Source: Palsa-1447 sp964414785 (lineage in GTDB: Bacteria; Verrucomicrobiota; Verrucomicrobiia; Opitutales; Opitutaceae). From it: 44,036 bases of DNA. The number at the start of each line of letters is the position of its first letter. Within the stretch, counting starts at the first letter, position 1. Positions 33,251 through 41,981 of the stretch are shown here, one piece after another. The DNA is taken from NCBI GenBank assembly GCA_964414785.1, contig CAYPXZ010000033.1, positions 1 to 44,036 on the forward strand. The letters run 5' to 3'. Under the pieces are notes generated by a model. The model searched no databases. It was not told the origin of the DNA and saw nothing but the letters and a program-made list of their open reading frames with translations. A program made the position numbers and the translations under genes.

Positions 33251-34696
33251 ATGACCCCACGAAAGGCGTCCCTACTTCTCGCGAGCGCGGTCGCGTGCCT
33301 GCTGCTTCAGGCATGCGTCGAGTACGTCCCGGAGGAGGGCGCCTACCGCCCTGCCCCGCCCCAGCCCCCGAGCTACCCCCCGCAACCCGAGGCCACCCCC
33401 GCGGCGGTCCCGCAGCCGGAGCCGCAGCCCCTCGCGCCGAACCCGCTCGAGCCCCTCCTCGCCCCGATCGCCCTGTATCCCGACCCCTTGATCGCCCTCA
33501 TCCTGCCGGCGTCAACCGTGCCCGGAGACGTCACGGCCGCGGCAGCCTACCTGGTCCAGTATGGCGATCCGACCCGGATTGACGCCCAGCCCTGGGACCC
33601 GAGCGTGCGGGCGCTGGCCCACTATCCCAAGGTCGTTACGTGGATGGCTGACAACATCGCCTGGACCCAGGCGCTCGGCTCGGCCTTCAGCTCCTCGCCC
33701 TCCGAGGTCATGGACGAGGTGCAGCGCCTGCGCGCGCGCGCCGTCGCCACCGGTGCGCTCACATCCACGCCCCAGCAGCAGGTCGTCAACGACGACGGGC
33801 AGATCGAGATCCTTCCCGCGCAGCCGGACGAGGTGTTCGTGCCCGCCTACGACCCCGGCGTCGTGTATTCGGACGAGCCCTACTACGGGTACAACGGACC
33901 GTTCATCACCTTCGGGGACCCGTACCCCTGCGGGATCTGGCTGTCCTACAGCTTCGACTGGCGCCGCCACAGGGTCTGGCAGGGAAACCGGGACAACTGG
34001 CGCGAACATGCCGGTTGGAGCCCGCCGCGTTTCCGCGACGACCGCGGACCCCAGGGCGGCTCCGCGTGGAAGCCCCGGCCGGGAGCCGACAGGAGCCGTG
34101 AGGCCTCGCATCCGGGGCATCCGGGCGCGGTTCCAACCCCGCGCACCTTGCCGGGAACGCCGCCCCCTCCGCCTGCACACGCAAGGCGGCCCAATGCCGG
34201 CCCCGCGTCCCCGGTACGGTCCCAAGTCCCCGCCCAGGCGCCCTCCCCGATCCAGCGTTCCCAGAGCCCGGCCCCGCAGGCCAGCGGGCCCACGCATCCG
34301 CAGGGCCAAGCCCAGGCGCCCAACGCTGTGCAGCATCCCCAAAGCCAGCCGCAGCTTCCCAGCCGTTCGACGCCCCCCGTCGAGCGGCCGAGGATCGGCG
34401 TGCCCGTCCAGGCGGGCGGCACCGGCGAACCCGCCCACACCTCCCCGGCGCGGTCCCCCGAGCCCGAGCACCGGGCTCAAAATTCGGCGCCGGGTCAGGC
34501 CCAGCAGCAATCCACGGCAACCGGACGCCCCGGAATGGGCCAGCCCACCGCGCGTCCGGCCCCGGGGACCGCCATCCACACAGCCCCCGCGGCTCCGGCG
34601 CACGCCCAGGCGTCCGCGCCGGCGGCGCCCGCACCGGCCCCGGCACCCGCACCGGCAGCCTCCTCATCCTCAGGGGACAACAAGCCGCAGAGATGA
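33251..34696 (+). CDS. DUF3300 lipoprotein with long Pro/Ala/Gln-rich tail
   Basis: The 481-residue protein has a lipoprotein signal with the lipobox LLQAC (Cys22). A Pro-rich spacer (30-65) is followed by the DUF3300 domain (about 68-235). That domain shows LLAPIALYPDPLIALIL, SVRALAHYPKVVTWMADNIAWTQALGSAF, and a QRLRARAVATGAL segment. From about 250 to the end it is low-complexity Pro/Ala/Gln/Ser. DUF3300 proteins are cell-envelope proteins of unknown role. The tail could cross or bind peptidoglycan, which is inference. Its stop overlaps the start of the PhzF-like gene by 4 bases. Confidence 0.82.
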   Translation: MTPRKASLLLASAVACLLLQACVEYVPEEGAYRPAPPQPPSYPPQPEATPAAVPQPEPQPLAPNPLEPLLAPIALYPDPLIALILPASTVPGDVTAAAAYLVQYGDPTRIDAQPWDPSVRALAHYPKVVTWMADNIAWTQALGSAFSSSPSEVMDEVQRLRARAVATGALTSTPQQQVVNDDGQIEILPAQPDEVFVPAYDPGVVYSDEPYYGYNGPFITFGDPYPCGIWLSYSFDWRRHRVWQGNRDNWREHAGWSPPRFRDDRGPQGGSAWKPRPGADRSREASHPGHPGAVPTPRTLPGTPPPPPAHARRPNAGPASPVRSQVPAQAPSPIQRSQSPAPQASGPTHPQGQAQAPNAVQHPQSQPQLPSRSTPPVERPRIGVPVQAGGTGEPAHTSPARSPEPEHRAQNSAPGQAQQQSTATGRPGMGQPTARPAPGTAIHTAPAAPAHAQASAPAAPAPAPAPAPAASSSSGDNKPQR

Positions 34697-35478
34697 ACCT
34701 TCCGATATACTGGGTCGACGCGTTCACGGAAAAGGCGTTCGGGGGCAATCCCGCGGCCGTCGTTCCCTTGGACTCCTGGCCCGCCGACGGTCTCCTCCAG
34801 AGGATCGCGAACGAGAACGGCCTCTCCGAGACCGCCTTCTTCGTGCGCACGGGGCCCGCGAGGGCCGACCTGAGGTGGTTCACTCCGGCGATTGAGATCG
34901 ACCTCTGCGGGCACGCCACGCTCGCGACCGCGCACGTCCTCTTCAACGAGCTGGGGCAGGAGGAGTCCCCCATCCGTTTCGACACAAAGTCGGGGCCTCT
35001 TTCCGTGAGGCGCCGGGGCAGCTTGATCGAGCTCGATTTCCCGTCGCGCCCGGCCGCCCCCGCGGAGCCGGTTGCCGACCTCTTGCGCGGCCTAGGCAAA
35101 AGGCCCGTCGAGACCCTGCGCTCGGAGCGCATGTGGCTCTGCGTGTACGCCTCGGCCGCGGACGTCCTGGCGCTCACCCCCGATTTTGGCGCCCTTGCGA
35201 AGGCCGTCCCCGGTAGGATCATCCCCACTGCCCCGGGCACGGACTGCGACTTCGTGTCGCGATTCTTCGCGCCCGACGCCGGGGTCTTGGAGGATCCCGT
35301 TACCGGGTCGGCGCACTGCACGCTCGTCCCCTATTGGGCCAATCGGCTGGGCAAGACCAAGCTCCACGCCAGGCAGGTGTCGCGGCGCGGGGGCGAGCTA
35401 TGGTGCGAACTCGACAAGGACCGGGTCAGGATGGCCGGTCACGGGGTCGCCTACCTCAAGGGCTCGATTAGCGTGTAG
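34693..35478 (+). CDS. PhzF-family isomerase
   Basis: The 261-residue protein has the PhzF fold features. There is an N-terminal WVDAFTEKAFGGNPAAVV, the catalytic Glu46 in GLSETAFF, FTPAIEIDLCGHATLATAHV, and the second-half DPVTGSAHC. PhzF-like proteins are diaminopimelate-epimerase-fold isomerases. Most bacterial members are not part of phenazine synthesis and have no assigned substrate; no phenazine genes occur here. It overlaps the DUF3300 gene (ATGA) and converges on the cyclase gene. Confidence 0.88.
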   Translation: MNLPIYWVDAFTEKAFGGNPAAVVPLDSWPADGLLQRIANENGLSETAFFVRTGPARADLRWFTPAIEIDLCGHATLATAHVLFNELGQEESPIRFDTKSGPLSVRRRGSLIELDFPSRPAAPAEPVADLLRGLGKRPVETLRSERMWLCVYASAADVLALTPDFGALAKAVPGRIIPTAPGTDCDFVSRFFAPDAGVLEDPVTGSAHCTLVPYWANRLGKTKLHARQVSRRGGELWCELDKDRVRMAGHGVAYLKGSISV

Positions 35479-35493
35479 CCGGGGCGACCGCCC

Positions 35494-37758
35494 TTACTTC
35501 TCCTTCATCTCGTAGACACCCTCCCAGTCCGGCGCGGGGGGATGGATCCGGTAGCCCTCAGCGATCTTGATGTAGACCAGGGAGGGGTTGCTCGTGCTGC
35601 CGGGCGCCCGTCCGAGGCCGTTCGGCTCGAGCGCCTCGCAGCGATTGAAGAGCGCGATCGCCCCGTCCCAGTCGCGGGCGAAGTACTTGGCCAGGCCCTG
35701 CTCGAAGATGGCGATGCACTCACGGACGGGATCCGTCACGTCCTCGACAAGCGACACGAGCTCGTGGATCGGAAGCGGCTGGGTGCGGCCCTTTACGACG
35801 ATCCGCCCAAGCTGCCGGAAGACGACGCGGCCGGCCTCGATCCGCTCGCACTCCGAGCGGGTCGACTCGGTGCACATCGTGTAGACGCCCCAGCTCTTCG
35901 CCCCGCTCTCCATCCGGGCCGCGATGTTCACATTGTCCCCCATCATCGTGTAGTTGAACCGCGTGTGGCTGCCCATGTTGCCAACGACGGCAGGGCCCGT
36001 GTTGAGCCCGATGCGAGTCTGGAGGTTGTGGACAATCTCGGGCCATTTCTCTCCCTCGTGCTTCCACTTCTCGCGCAGCTCGTTCACCCGCTTGTGGACC
36101 CTGAGCGCCGCTATGCAGGCCCGGTGCGGATGGTCGGGCAGCGCCAGCGGGGCGCCGTAGATCGCCACCACGGCGTCGCCGATGTACTTGTCGAGGGTCC
36201 CTCCCTCGGCCTGGACGATGTCCGTGCACGCCGTGAGGTACTCGTTCATCAGCTCCACCAGGCGCGACGGCGAAAGCTTCTCGGAGAAGCTCGAGAACGA
36301 CTGGATGTCGCTGAAATAGGCGGTGATGTTCTCCTCGATGCCCCCGAGCTTGGGCTCCTCGCCGGAGTCCACCATGCGCTCGACGAGCGCCGGGGAGACG
36401 TAGGCCCCGAACATGCCCTTGATGCGGCCCTTCTGCTTCTGCTCCTCGACGATCTGCCACAAGAGCCCTGCGACGCTCGTCGAGATCGCGGCGCCAATGG
36501 GGGCCACCACCGGGATGATGAAGTTGCCTGTCTTGAAGACAAAGAACGCCACCGCGACATAGAGCGCCACCGAGAGGACGGCCATCACCTTGGCGAAGAC
36601 CGCGCGCCCGCCGCCGGTGATCGCGAAGAATGAGACGAGGGCGGACAACGCGAAGATGACGGCGTAGGCCCCCGACTCGGGCAGGCGCCTCAGGTATTTT
36701 CCGGAGACAATCGTCTTGAAGAGGTTGCCGTGCACGCTGACGCGCGGCACCTCCCCCTGGTCGAGAGGCGTCGGCGATGCGTCATGCCACTGCAGCTTGT
36801 CGGTCGGGCCGATGAGGACCACCGCGTCCTTGAACTGCGTGAAGAATTCCTCCGCCTTCTTTCGCTCGTTGGGCTTGTCGGAATCCAGGAGCCTGCAGTA
36901 CTCGTAGACCACGCTGAAGCCCACGTTGGGGTTGCGCGCCGCGTTGGCCCAGGGCGAGAACCAGTTGATCTCCACCATCTGGCGCCTGGTGAGCGGTATC
37001 CGCGCCGCAAGCGATCCGTCGGGGCGCATGAGGTCCATGTGGTCGCCCGCGATCTTGATCCCGTCCCGCTCCACCCCGTAGTAGACCCGCGCCAGCTCGA
37101 CCGCCATCGAGTAGTAGGTGCGGTAGGCGGTGGGAGCGTAGAGCATCACCCAGCGGGTGCCGGCATCGACCGTGTCGATGAGGGCGACCCCGGGCGGGGT
37201 GTACTTTCTGCCGGCCCCGATGTCGAATGACGGCAATTCCGGGGCCTCGATCTGATTGAGCGGCGGCAGGTCCGTCCTCGAGACATCGGGGAATTCCCGG
37301 ATCGCCTTCTTCCCATTGATGTCCCGGAAATCTCCCGCGGTGTAGGACGCCCCGACAATCACCGAGGGCGAGGTGCGAAGGAAGGCCCCCAGGGCCCGGT
37401 TCCCCGACACGAGCTTCTTCACGTCCACCGACTCGGCCACGCCCTCGTCGGAGAACACGATGTCCATCCCGATTACCTTCACTCCCGCCCGCTCGACAAG
37501 CGTCCGCGCCACCGTCGCGAAATACTCGCGGCTCCAGGGCCAGCCGCCAATTTCGTCAAGCGACAGCGAGTCCATGTTCACGTAGACCACGTTGACCGGC
37601 GAATCTATCGGCCCGCGGTACCTGAAGCGCGCGTCGATCACCTTGTCCTCCTGGAATGCAAGCCACCCCAGGTGGGCGATCACGCACCACGCGAGCGGAA
37701 TCGGCGCAAGAAGCAGCCAGCGCAGCCGGAAGGGCGCGGACTTTTTCGGGGATGCCAC
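35494..37758 (-). CDS. CHASE2-domain class III adenylate/guanylate cyclase
   Basis: The 754-residue protein starts at a GTG. It has one N-terminal helix (12-34), an extracytoplasmic CHASE2 sensor domain (about 38-360), three further helices (about 362-440) and a class III cyclase domain (about 480-650). Metal Asp residues are seen in AYFSDIQSFSSFSE and in GGTLDKYIGDAVVAIYGAP, and the transition-state block in GDNVNIAARMES. The base-selecting Lys of LDKYIGD favours ATP, so cAMP is the probable product. A short C-terminal segment follows (about 675-754). It is 42 bases downstream of a FecR-domain gene, a pairing common in bacteria with CHASE2 cyclases. Confidence 0.9.
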   Translation of the reverse strand: MASPKKSAPFRLRWLLLAPIPLAWCVIAHLGWLAFQEDKVIDARFRYRGPIDSPVNVVYVNMDSLSLDEIGGWPWSREYFATVARTLVERAGVKVIGMDIVFSDEGVAESVDVKKLVSGNRALGAFLRTSPSVIVGASYTAGDFRDINGKKAIREFPDVSRTDLPPLNQIEAPELPSFDIGAGRKYTPPGVALIDTVDAGTRWVMLYAPTAYRTYYSMAVELARVYYGVERDGIKIAGDHMDLMRPDGSLAARIPLTRRQMVEINWFSPWANAARNPNVGFSVVYEYCRLLDSDKPNERKKAEEFFTQFKDAVVLIGPTDKLQWHDASPTPLDQGEVPRVSVHGNLFKTIVSGKYLRRLPESGAYAVIFALSALVSFFAITGGGRAVFAKVMAVLSVALYVAVAFFVFKTGNFIIPVVAPIGAAISTSVAGLLWQIVEEQKQKGRIKGMFGAYVSPALVERMVDSGEEPKLGGIEENITAYFSDIQSFSSFSEKLSPSRLVELMNEYLTACTDIVQAEGGTLDKYIGDAVVAIYGAPLALPDHPHRACIAALRVHKRVNELREKWKHEGEKWPEIVHNLQTRIGLNTGPAVVGNMGSHTRFNYTMMGDNVNIAARMESGAKSWGVYTMCTESTRSECERIEAGRVVFRQLGRIVVKGRTQPLPIHELVSLVEDVTDPVRECIAIFEQGLAKYFARDWDGAIALFNRCEALEPNGLGRAPGSTSNPSLVYIKIAEGYRIHPPAPDWEGVYEMKEK

Positions 37759-37800
37759 GGGCCCGGACGCTACCGAGCGGCGGGCCGCGTTGGAAGCAGA

Positions 37801-38718
37801 TTAGCTCCCACTGCCCGCACCCGGCGTCGTCTGGGGCGCCGTCTGAGTCGGCTGCGACGGCGTGTTATTGGGCGGACTCGTCGTGGGAGGGGTGGTCGGC
37901 GGCGGCGGGCTCGGGGGCGGCGGGGCGGTGACGACGATGGTCTGCACCGCCGTGACAATCGCCTGCGCGGCCACCTGAACCTGCGCGGCCTCCGTCGGGG
38001 TCGTGTCCGTCGTCACGAGCGTCACCGGGGTCGTTACCGCGGGAGTCGCCGGCGTCGTCGCCGTGGCCGCGGTCGGGGGCGTATAGTCGAAGGTGGCGAC
38101 CACCTGCTTGCCCGCAGGGATGCTCACCGGGGCCGATGTCACGCCCGTGAAGACGACCCGCCCGTCCGCAGTCGTGACCACGAAGAACGCCTTCCCGCCG
38201 GGACCCGGCCGGAAGACGATCCTGAAGGTGGTGCCGCGGATACCGGCAGCGCCGACTGGCGTCTGGACCGTGAACTCGGAACCCTTGTCGACATTGAGGT
38301 GGACCACCTTGCCGACCAGTTCGCCCTTCGTGAGGTTGAGCCGGGTCGTGGAGGTTCCGGGCTCGGCCTTCAGGTCGGAGATCTTCAGGTCGTTCGCAAA
38401 GGGATCCTGGTCAAACTGCTCGATGTCGAGCGTCGAGTCCGCCGCGACGTTGACCGTCGCTCCGTTCGAGAAGACCAAGATGATGTTGGCGCCGGGAGCG
38501 GTGACGACCTGCGTCTGCTCGGTCACCTGGTCCCCGTCGTGGAGGACCCGGGTTTGGCCATCGGCCTTGTTGATCGCCTCGACGTGACCCTGTACCCTTG
38601 CGGCAAGGATTCGGCCTTTCACCCTGGCGGTTGCGGCCGGGGCCGTAGTTTGGGCTTCGAGGGGCAAAAGACCGCCAAAAAACCCTAACACTATGACAAG
38701 CAGGATCTTGTTGAGCAT
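37801..38718 (-). CDS. Secreted FecR-domain protein with Pro/Thr-rich tail
   Basis: The 305-residue protein has a signal peptide (LLVIVLGFFGGLLPLEAQ) and a FecR domain (about 40-190). The latter shows LHDGDQVTEQTQVVTAPGA, SNGATVNVAADSTLDI and VGAAGIRGTTFRI. The C-terminal third is Thr/Pro/Ala rich (TPPTTSPPNN-like), typical of a cell-wall linker. FecR domains in this setting are ligand-binding or peptidoglycan-associated modules rather than sigma regulators. Position suggests it supplies the input for the CHASE2 cyclase encoded just downstream. Confidence 0.85.
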   Translation of the reverse strand: MLNKILLVIVLGFFGGLLPLEAQTTAPAATARVKGRILAARVQGHVEAINKADGQTRVLHDGDQVTEQTQVVTAPGANIILVFSNGATVNVAADSTLDIEQFDQDPFANDLKISDLKAEPGTSTTRLNLTKGELVGKVVHLNVDKGSEFTVQTPVGAAGIRGTTFRIVFRPGPGGKAFFVVTTADGRVVFTGVTSAPVSIPAGKQVVATFDYTPPTAATATTPATPAVTTPVTLVTTDTTPTEAAQVQVAAQAIVTAVQTIVVTAPPPPSPPPPTTPPTTSPPNNTPSQPTQTAPQTTPGAGSGS

Positions 38719-38738
38719 GGAAGAGACGGTCAGGTCGG

Positions 38739-40580
38739 TTATTGCGGGCTACCCCCCAATCGTTGACGCAATACTTGTGCAAGAAGGAAGCCCGGGTCAA
38801 GACGCAAGCATATGTCCGCGGCTGCCAATGCCGGACCCGTTTCCGTTGAGGCAAGGCTCAGATGGTAGGCCTGATAATACCACACGTCCGCTCGGTTGGG
38901 GGCCTGCTGGAGCGCGCGGACCAGGCAGTCTCCTCCCTCCACCCACCGGCGCTGCATGTCGAATCCCGTGCCCTTCCTTATCCAGAACTCCGCAACCGCG
39001 GGGCAAAGCTCCAAAGCCCGGGAAGCCTCACGCTCAACCTCAGCCCCGAGCTCCACGGTCTGGTCGGGGTTGACGAGCGCCCAAAGCGAATCCGCATAGG
39101 CACGGTCGGACCATGCCTGCGCGTTGGCGGGGTCGATGGCGACCGCCAGGGCAAGCTCGCCGCGGATCGCGGCGATCCGGTCGCGTTCGCCCGATGCGTC
39201 GACGCCGGAAGCTCCCATCTTGTCAATTTTCAGCCGGGCGGCCCGCCTTGTCTCCTCGGCGCGGTACTTCGGCACGGCCCAAACGAACGTGAGTCCAAGG
39301 AACACAGCGGCCACGCAGATCGCCGCAGCGCGAGAGACGGCTCCCGGCGCGCTCCCGCTATGGTCCGGCCACGCCTCGGATGTCACAAGTCCCGCTATCG
39401 TGGCCACGATCATCGCCAGCGCCGGGATCTTCAGGTGGAAATCAACGAGGAGGTGAAGGGCGAAGGCGAGCAGACCGGTGAACGCCGCTCCGCCCAATCC
39501 CCGGGCGCCCGCACAACGCCATGCGATCACCGCCGCCGCGCCAAAGAGAAGCGCGAACCCGAGGACGCCGTAGTCGCTAAGCGTGTTCAGATAGTCGCAG
39601 TGCGCGTAGACGGGCTCGTCCCTGAATCCGAGCGGCCGGTATTTCTCGAACAGCACGTTGAAGCTGCCCGCGCCGCCCCCAAGAACCGGGTGATCCTCGT
39701 GGATCTTCCACGCCCCGCGCCAGAGGATGGGCCGCGTCCTCTCGCCGACATCCGCCACCAGCTGGTTGACGCGGACCCGCATGAGCGGAAATGAGAAATA
39801 GAGCAGGGTCGCGGCGGCCGCGGCGACGGCGACCGCCGCGACGGCGCCCGAGAGCCTGCGAAGGAGGCTCCTGCCCGGCGACAAGAGGGGCCTCAGAGTG
39901 AAGGCGGCTGCGAGCGCCAGCCACGCACCGCGGCTTACTGCCAGCACGAACCCCGCGGCAAGCGCGGCGAGCACGACGGCTGCGACGACCCGAAGCGCCG
40001 GTGAACGGGCGCGCCCGAACAGAGTCGCCCCAACCGGGGGGATGAGCAGGGCCATGAGGACGCCGAGGCTGTTCGGGATCCCGAACGGCCCGCTGGAGCG
40101 CCCGACGAACTGATCGGCCTGCGTGCGTCCCAGCGCAAGCCAGTGCGGGTCTGCAAAATGCTGGTAACCCGCGAGGACCGCGGATCCCAACCCGAGCGCG
40201 GCCAATGTGATGCACAGAAAGCGCCGGCATGCCACCGACCTTACGCCGTTGAGCACGACCCAGAACACCGCGACAGCCTGCGCCCAGTTGAGCCAGTCCG
40301 GCCAGCCGAGCCAGCGGAACGGCGTCACCCAGGCGGCATTCGCGGCGGCGTAGGCAAGGAACGGCACGAGCAGAAGGCCGGCGCGGTGGGCGCGAGCGCC
40401 GAGCGCCGGATCCGAAAGGTGGACGGCGAGGAGCGCCGCGGTCAGGACCGCCGTGACGAGCCTTGTCCCTGGAAGAATGCCGCCGAGGCAGGCCGTCGTC
40501 CAAACGAGGTTTGCCGAGAGCAGGGCCGCCCTCGCCCATTCCCAGGCGGAGGGGCGGACCGATGGCGAAGGGGCGGGCAT
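38739..40580 (-). CDS. O-antigen ligase/polymerase-like membrane protein with TPR-like tail
   Basis: The 613-residue protein has about 11 hydrophobic helices in its first 440 residues. The periplasmic loop typical of Wzy_C/WaaL proteins reads RPILWRGAWKIHEDHPVLGGGAGSFN, with HCDYLNTLSDYGVLGF further on. The last 170 residues are soluble and helical with TPR-like spacing (AIDPANAQAWSDRAYADSLWA, ALELCPAVAEFWIRKG, ALQQAPNRADVWYYQAY). Such proteins ligate or polymerise surface glycans, or glycosylate pilins. No glycan-biosynthesis cluster is adjacent. It heads the FecR-cyclase run, with 20 bases between genes. Confidence 0.82.
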   Translation of the reverse strand: MPAPSPSVRPSAWEWARAALLSANLVWTTACLGGILPGTRLVTAVLTAALLAVHLSDPALGARAHRAGLLLVPFLAYAAANAAWVTPFRWLGWPDWLNWAQAVAVFWVVLNGVRSVACRRFLCITLAALGLGSAVLAGYQHFADPHWLALGRTQADQFVGRSSGPFGIPNSLGVLMALLIPPVGATLFGRARSPALRVVAAVVLAALAAGFVLAVSRGAWLALAAAFTLRPLLSPGRSLLRRLSGAVAAVAVAAAAATLLYFSFPLMRVRVNQLVADVGERTRPILWRGAWKIHEDHPVLGGGAGSFNVLFEKYRPLGFRDEPVYAHCDYLNTLSDYGVLGFALLFGAAAVIAWRCAGARGLGGAAFTGLLAFALHLLVDFHLKIPALAMIVATIAGLVTSEAWPDHSGSAPGAVSRAAAICVAAVFLGLTFVWAVPKYRAEETRRAARLKIDKMGASGVDASGERDRIAAIRGELALAVAIDPANAQAWSDRAYADSLWALVNPDQTVELGAEVEREASRALELCPAVAEFWIRKGTGFDMQRRWVEGGDCLVRALQQAPNRADVWYYQAYHLSLASTETGPALAAADICLRLDPGFLLAQVLRQRLGGSPQ

Positions 40581-40645
40581 TGCGGTGGGCGCTGGCGTAA
40601 GCGCAGCACGGGCAGACTGCCCAGGCGTCCTCTCCCACCGCGAAC

Positions 40646-40676
40646 AAAAACGGCGCCATCCGCAGGGATGGCGCCG
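40646..40676 (-). terminator. Intrinsic terminator of glutamine synthetase
   Basis: On the minus strand a perfect 11-bp stem closes a 4-base loop: the arms at 40666-40676 and 40651-40661 pair as C-GGCGCCATCC with its complement. A run of five T (complement of 40646-40650) follows directly. It lies 25 bases past the glutamine synthetase stop, in the correct orientation. It isolates that gene from the O-antigen-ligase gene, which is transcribed the same way. Confidence 0.93.
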
Positions 40677-40700
40677 CCTTTGATTTGAAGCCGTCTACCC

Positions 40701-41735
40701 TTAGGTGGTCGGCACCGACTGAATCGTCTTCACGATCCGCCCGGCCACAAGGTACGGGTCGGCCGCCGAGTTCGGACGGCGGTCCTCGAGGTAACCCTTG
40801 TATCCGTTGTTAACGAAGCTGTGCGGGATGCGCACCGAGGCGCCGCGGTCCGCCAGGCCGTAGTTAAACTTGTCGATCGACTGCGTCTCGTGGAGACCGG
40901 TGAGGCGCAGGTGGTTCTCCGGGCCGTACACGGCGATGTGCTCGTCGCGGTATTGATTGAAGGCCGCCATAAGCTTTTCGAAGTATGGCTTGCCACCGAC
41001 TTCACGCATATGCGTCGTAGAGAAGTTGCAGTGCATCCCGGAGCCGTTCCAGTCCAGGGGTTGGTTGAAGGGTGCGAGCACCGGCTTGCAGCGCCACTCG
41101 ATGTCGACGCCGTAGGCCTCCCCGATTCGGGTCAGGATGTAGCGGGCGACCCACATCTGGTCCGCCGCGCTCTTCGAGCCTTTGCCGAAGATCTGGAACT
41201 CCCACTGTCCCTTGGCGACCTCGGCGTTGATGCCTTCGAGGTTGATGCCGGCCGCCAAGCAGATATCGATGTGCTCCTCGACCATCTTGCGGGCGATGGG
41301 GCCAACATTCTTGTAGCCCACACCCGTGTAATACGGACCCTGGGGCGCCGGGAACCCGCCGGCAGGAAAGCCGAGAGGGGCCCCGTCCTTCCAGAAGAAG
41401 TATTCCTGCTCAAAGCCAAACCACGTGCCCGGATCATCAGCGATCGTCGCGCGCGAGTTCGAGGGATGAGGGGTCTTACCGTCCGGCATCATGACCTCGT
41501 TCATCACGAGCACCCCATCCTTGCGGGTGATGTCGGGATATACAGCGACCGGCTTCAGGATGCAGTCTGAGTTTTTACCCTCGGCCTGCTGCGTCGAGCT
41601 TCCGTCGAAGCCCCACATGGGTAGCTGTTCGAGCTTGGGGAAGCTGGCGAACTCCTTGATCTGGGTCTTGCTGCGCAAGCTGGCCAGGGGCGTGTAGCCA
41701 TCCAGCCAGATGTATTCGAGTTTGTATTTGGGCAT
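40701..41735 (-). CDS. glnII: Type II (eukaryote-like) glutamine synthetase
   Basis: The 344-residue protein begins at the ATG at 41735 (MPKYKLEYIWLDGY); an upstream TTG would add unneeded residues. It has GSII hallmarks: LPMWGFDGSSTQQAEG, FGFEQEYFFWKDG (metal Glu residues), GINAEVAKGQWEFQ, WNGSGMHCNFST and RIPHSFV. The length fits the short GSII of rhizobia, eukaryotes and some Verrucomicrobiota rather than the 450-470 residue GSI. It makes glutamine from glutamate, ammonia and ATP, and lacks the GSI adenylylation Tyr loop. Control is therefore likely transcriptional, consistent with the sigma-54 promoter match upstream. It is monocistronic. Confidence 0.95.
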   Translation of the reverse strand: MPKYKLEYIWLDGYTPLASLRSKTQIKEFASFPKLEQLPMWGFDGSSTQQAEGKNSDCILKPVAVYPDITRKDGVLVMNEVMMPDGKTPHPSNSRATIADDPGTWFGFEQEYFFWKDGAPLGFPAGGFPAPQGPYYTGVGYKNVGPIARKMVEEHIDICLAAGINLEGINAEVAKGQWEFQIFGKGSKSAADQMWVARYILTRIGEAYGVDIEWRCKPVLAPFNQPLDWNGSGMHCNFSTTHMREVGGKPYFEKLMAAFNQYRDEHIAVYGPENHLRLTGLHETQSIDKFNYGLADRGASVRIPHSFVNNGYKGYLEDRRPNSAADPYLVAGRIVKTIQSVPTT

Positions 41736-41836
41736 GGTGAAAGTGGTGGACCAGTGAACCGCCAAGAATCCGATACAGCACGAAGGGAATTCAGAATTCC
41801 CCTGACGACTGCAAACGAAAACTCACTTTAGGTTTC

Positions 41837-41852
41837 AGCACCTCGCATGCCA
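41837..41852 (-). promoter_or_regulatory. Sigma-54 promoter upstream of glutamine synthetase
   Basis: On the minus strand the sequence TGGCATG-N4-GTGCT matches the -24/-12 consensus (TGGCACG-N4-TTGCW) at all but two positions. The invariant GG and GC dinucleotides have exact spacing. Transcription would start near 41826, giving a leader of about 90 bases before the ATG at 41735. Sigma-54 control of glutamine synthetase is well known in nitrogen regulation, so place and type agree. Confidence 0.7.
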
Positions 41853-41874
41853 GACGCAAACGGAAGAACTATTC

Positions 41875-41893
41875 TCTTAATATTTTCTTAATA
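41875..41893. repeat. Direct repeat TCTTAATA with 11-bp period upstream of the sigma-54 promoter
   Basis: TCTTAATA occurs at 41875-41882 and again at 41886-41893, one helical turn apart, in the most AT-rich part of the region between the divergent glutamine synthetase and mini-kinase genes. It lies about 35 bases upstream of the -24 element. It could be an activator or bending-protein site. Confidence 0.4.
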
Positions 41894-41981
41894 CCCTGGG
41901 CGCGGCGCGCTCCACGGTGGGCCGCCTAGGAGGCGCTTGCCAGAGACCGGTGTGCAAGTTATTGTCATCCTTACCCTTCGA

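Noticed and set aside
33906..35321. Long minus-strand open frame opposite the DUF3300 tail and PhzF gene
   Set aside because: It results from Pro/Ala-rich codons read in reverse; PhzF is clearly coded on the plus strand.
34693..35478. Phenazine biosynthesis
   Set aside because: A PhzF-like protein alone is not evidence; no other phz genes occur.
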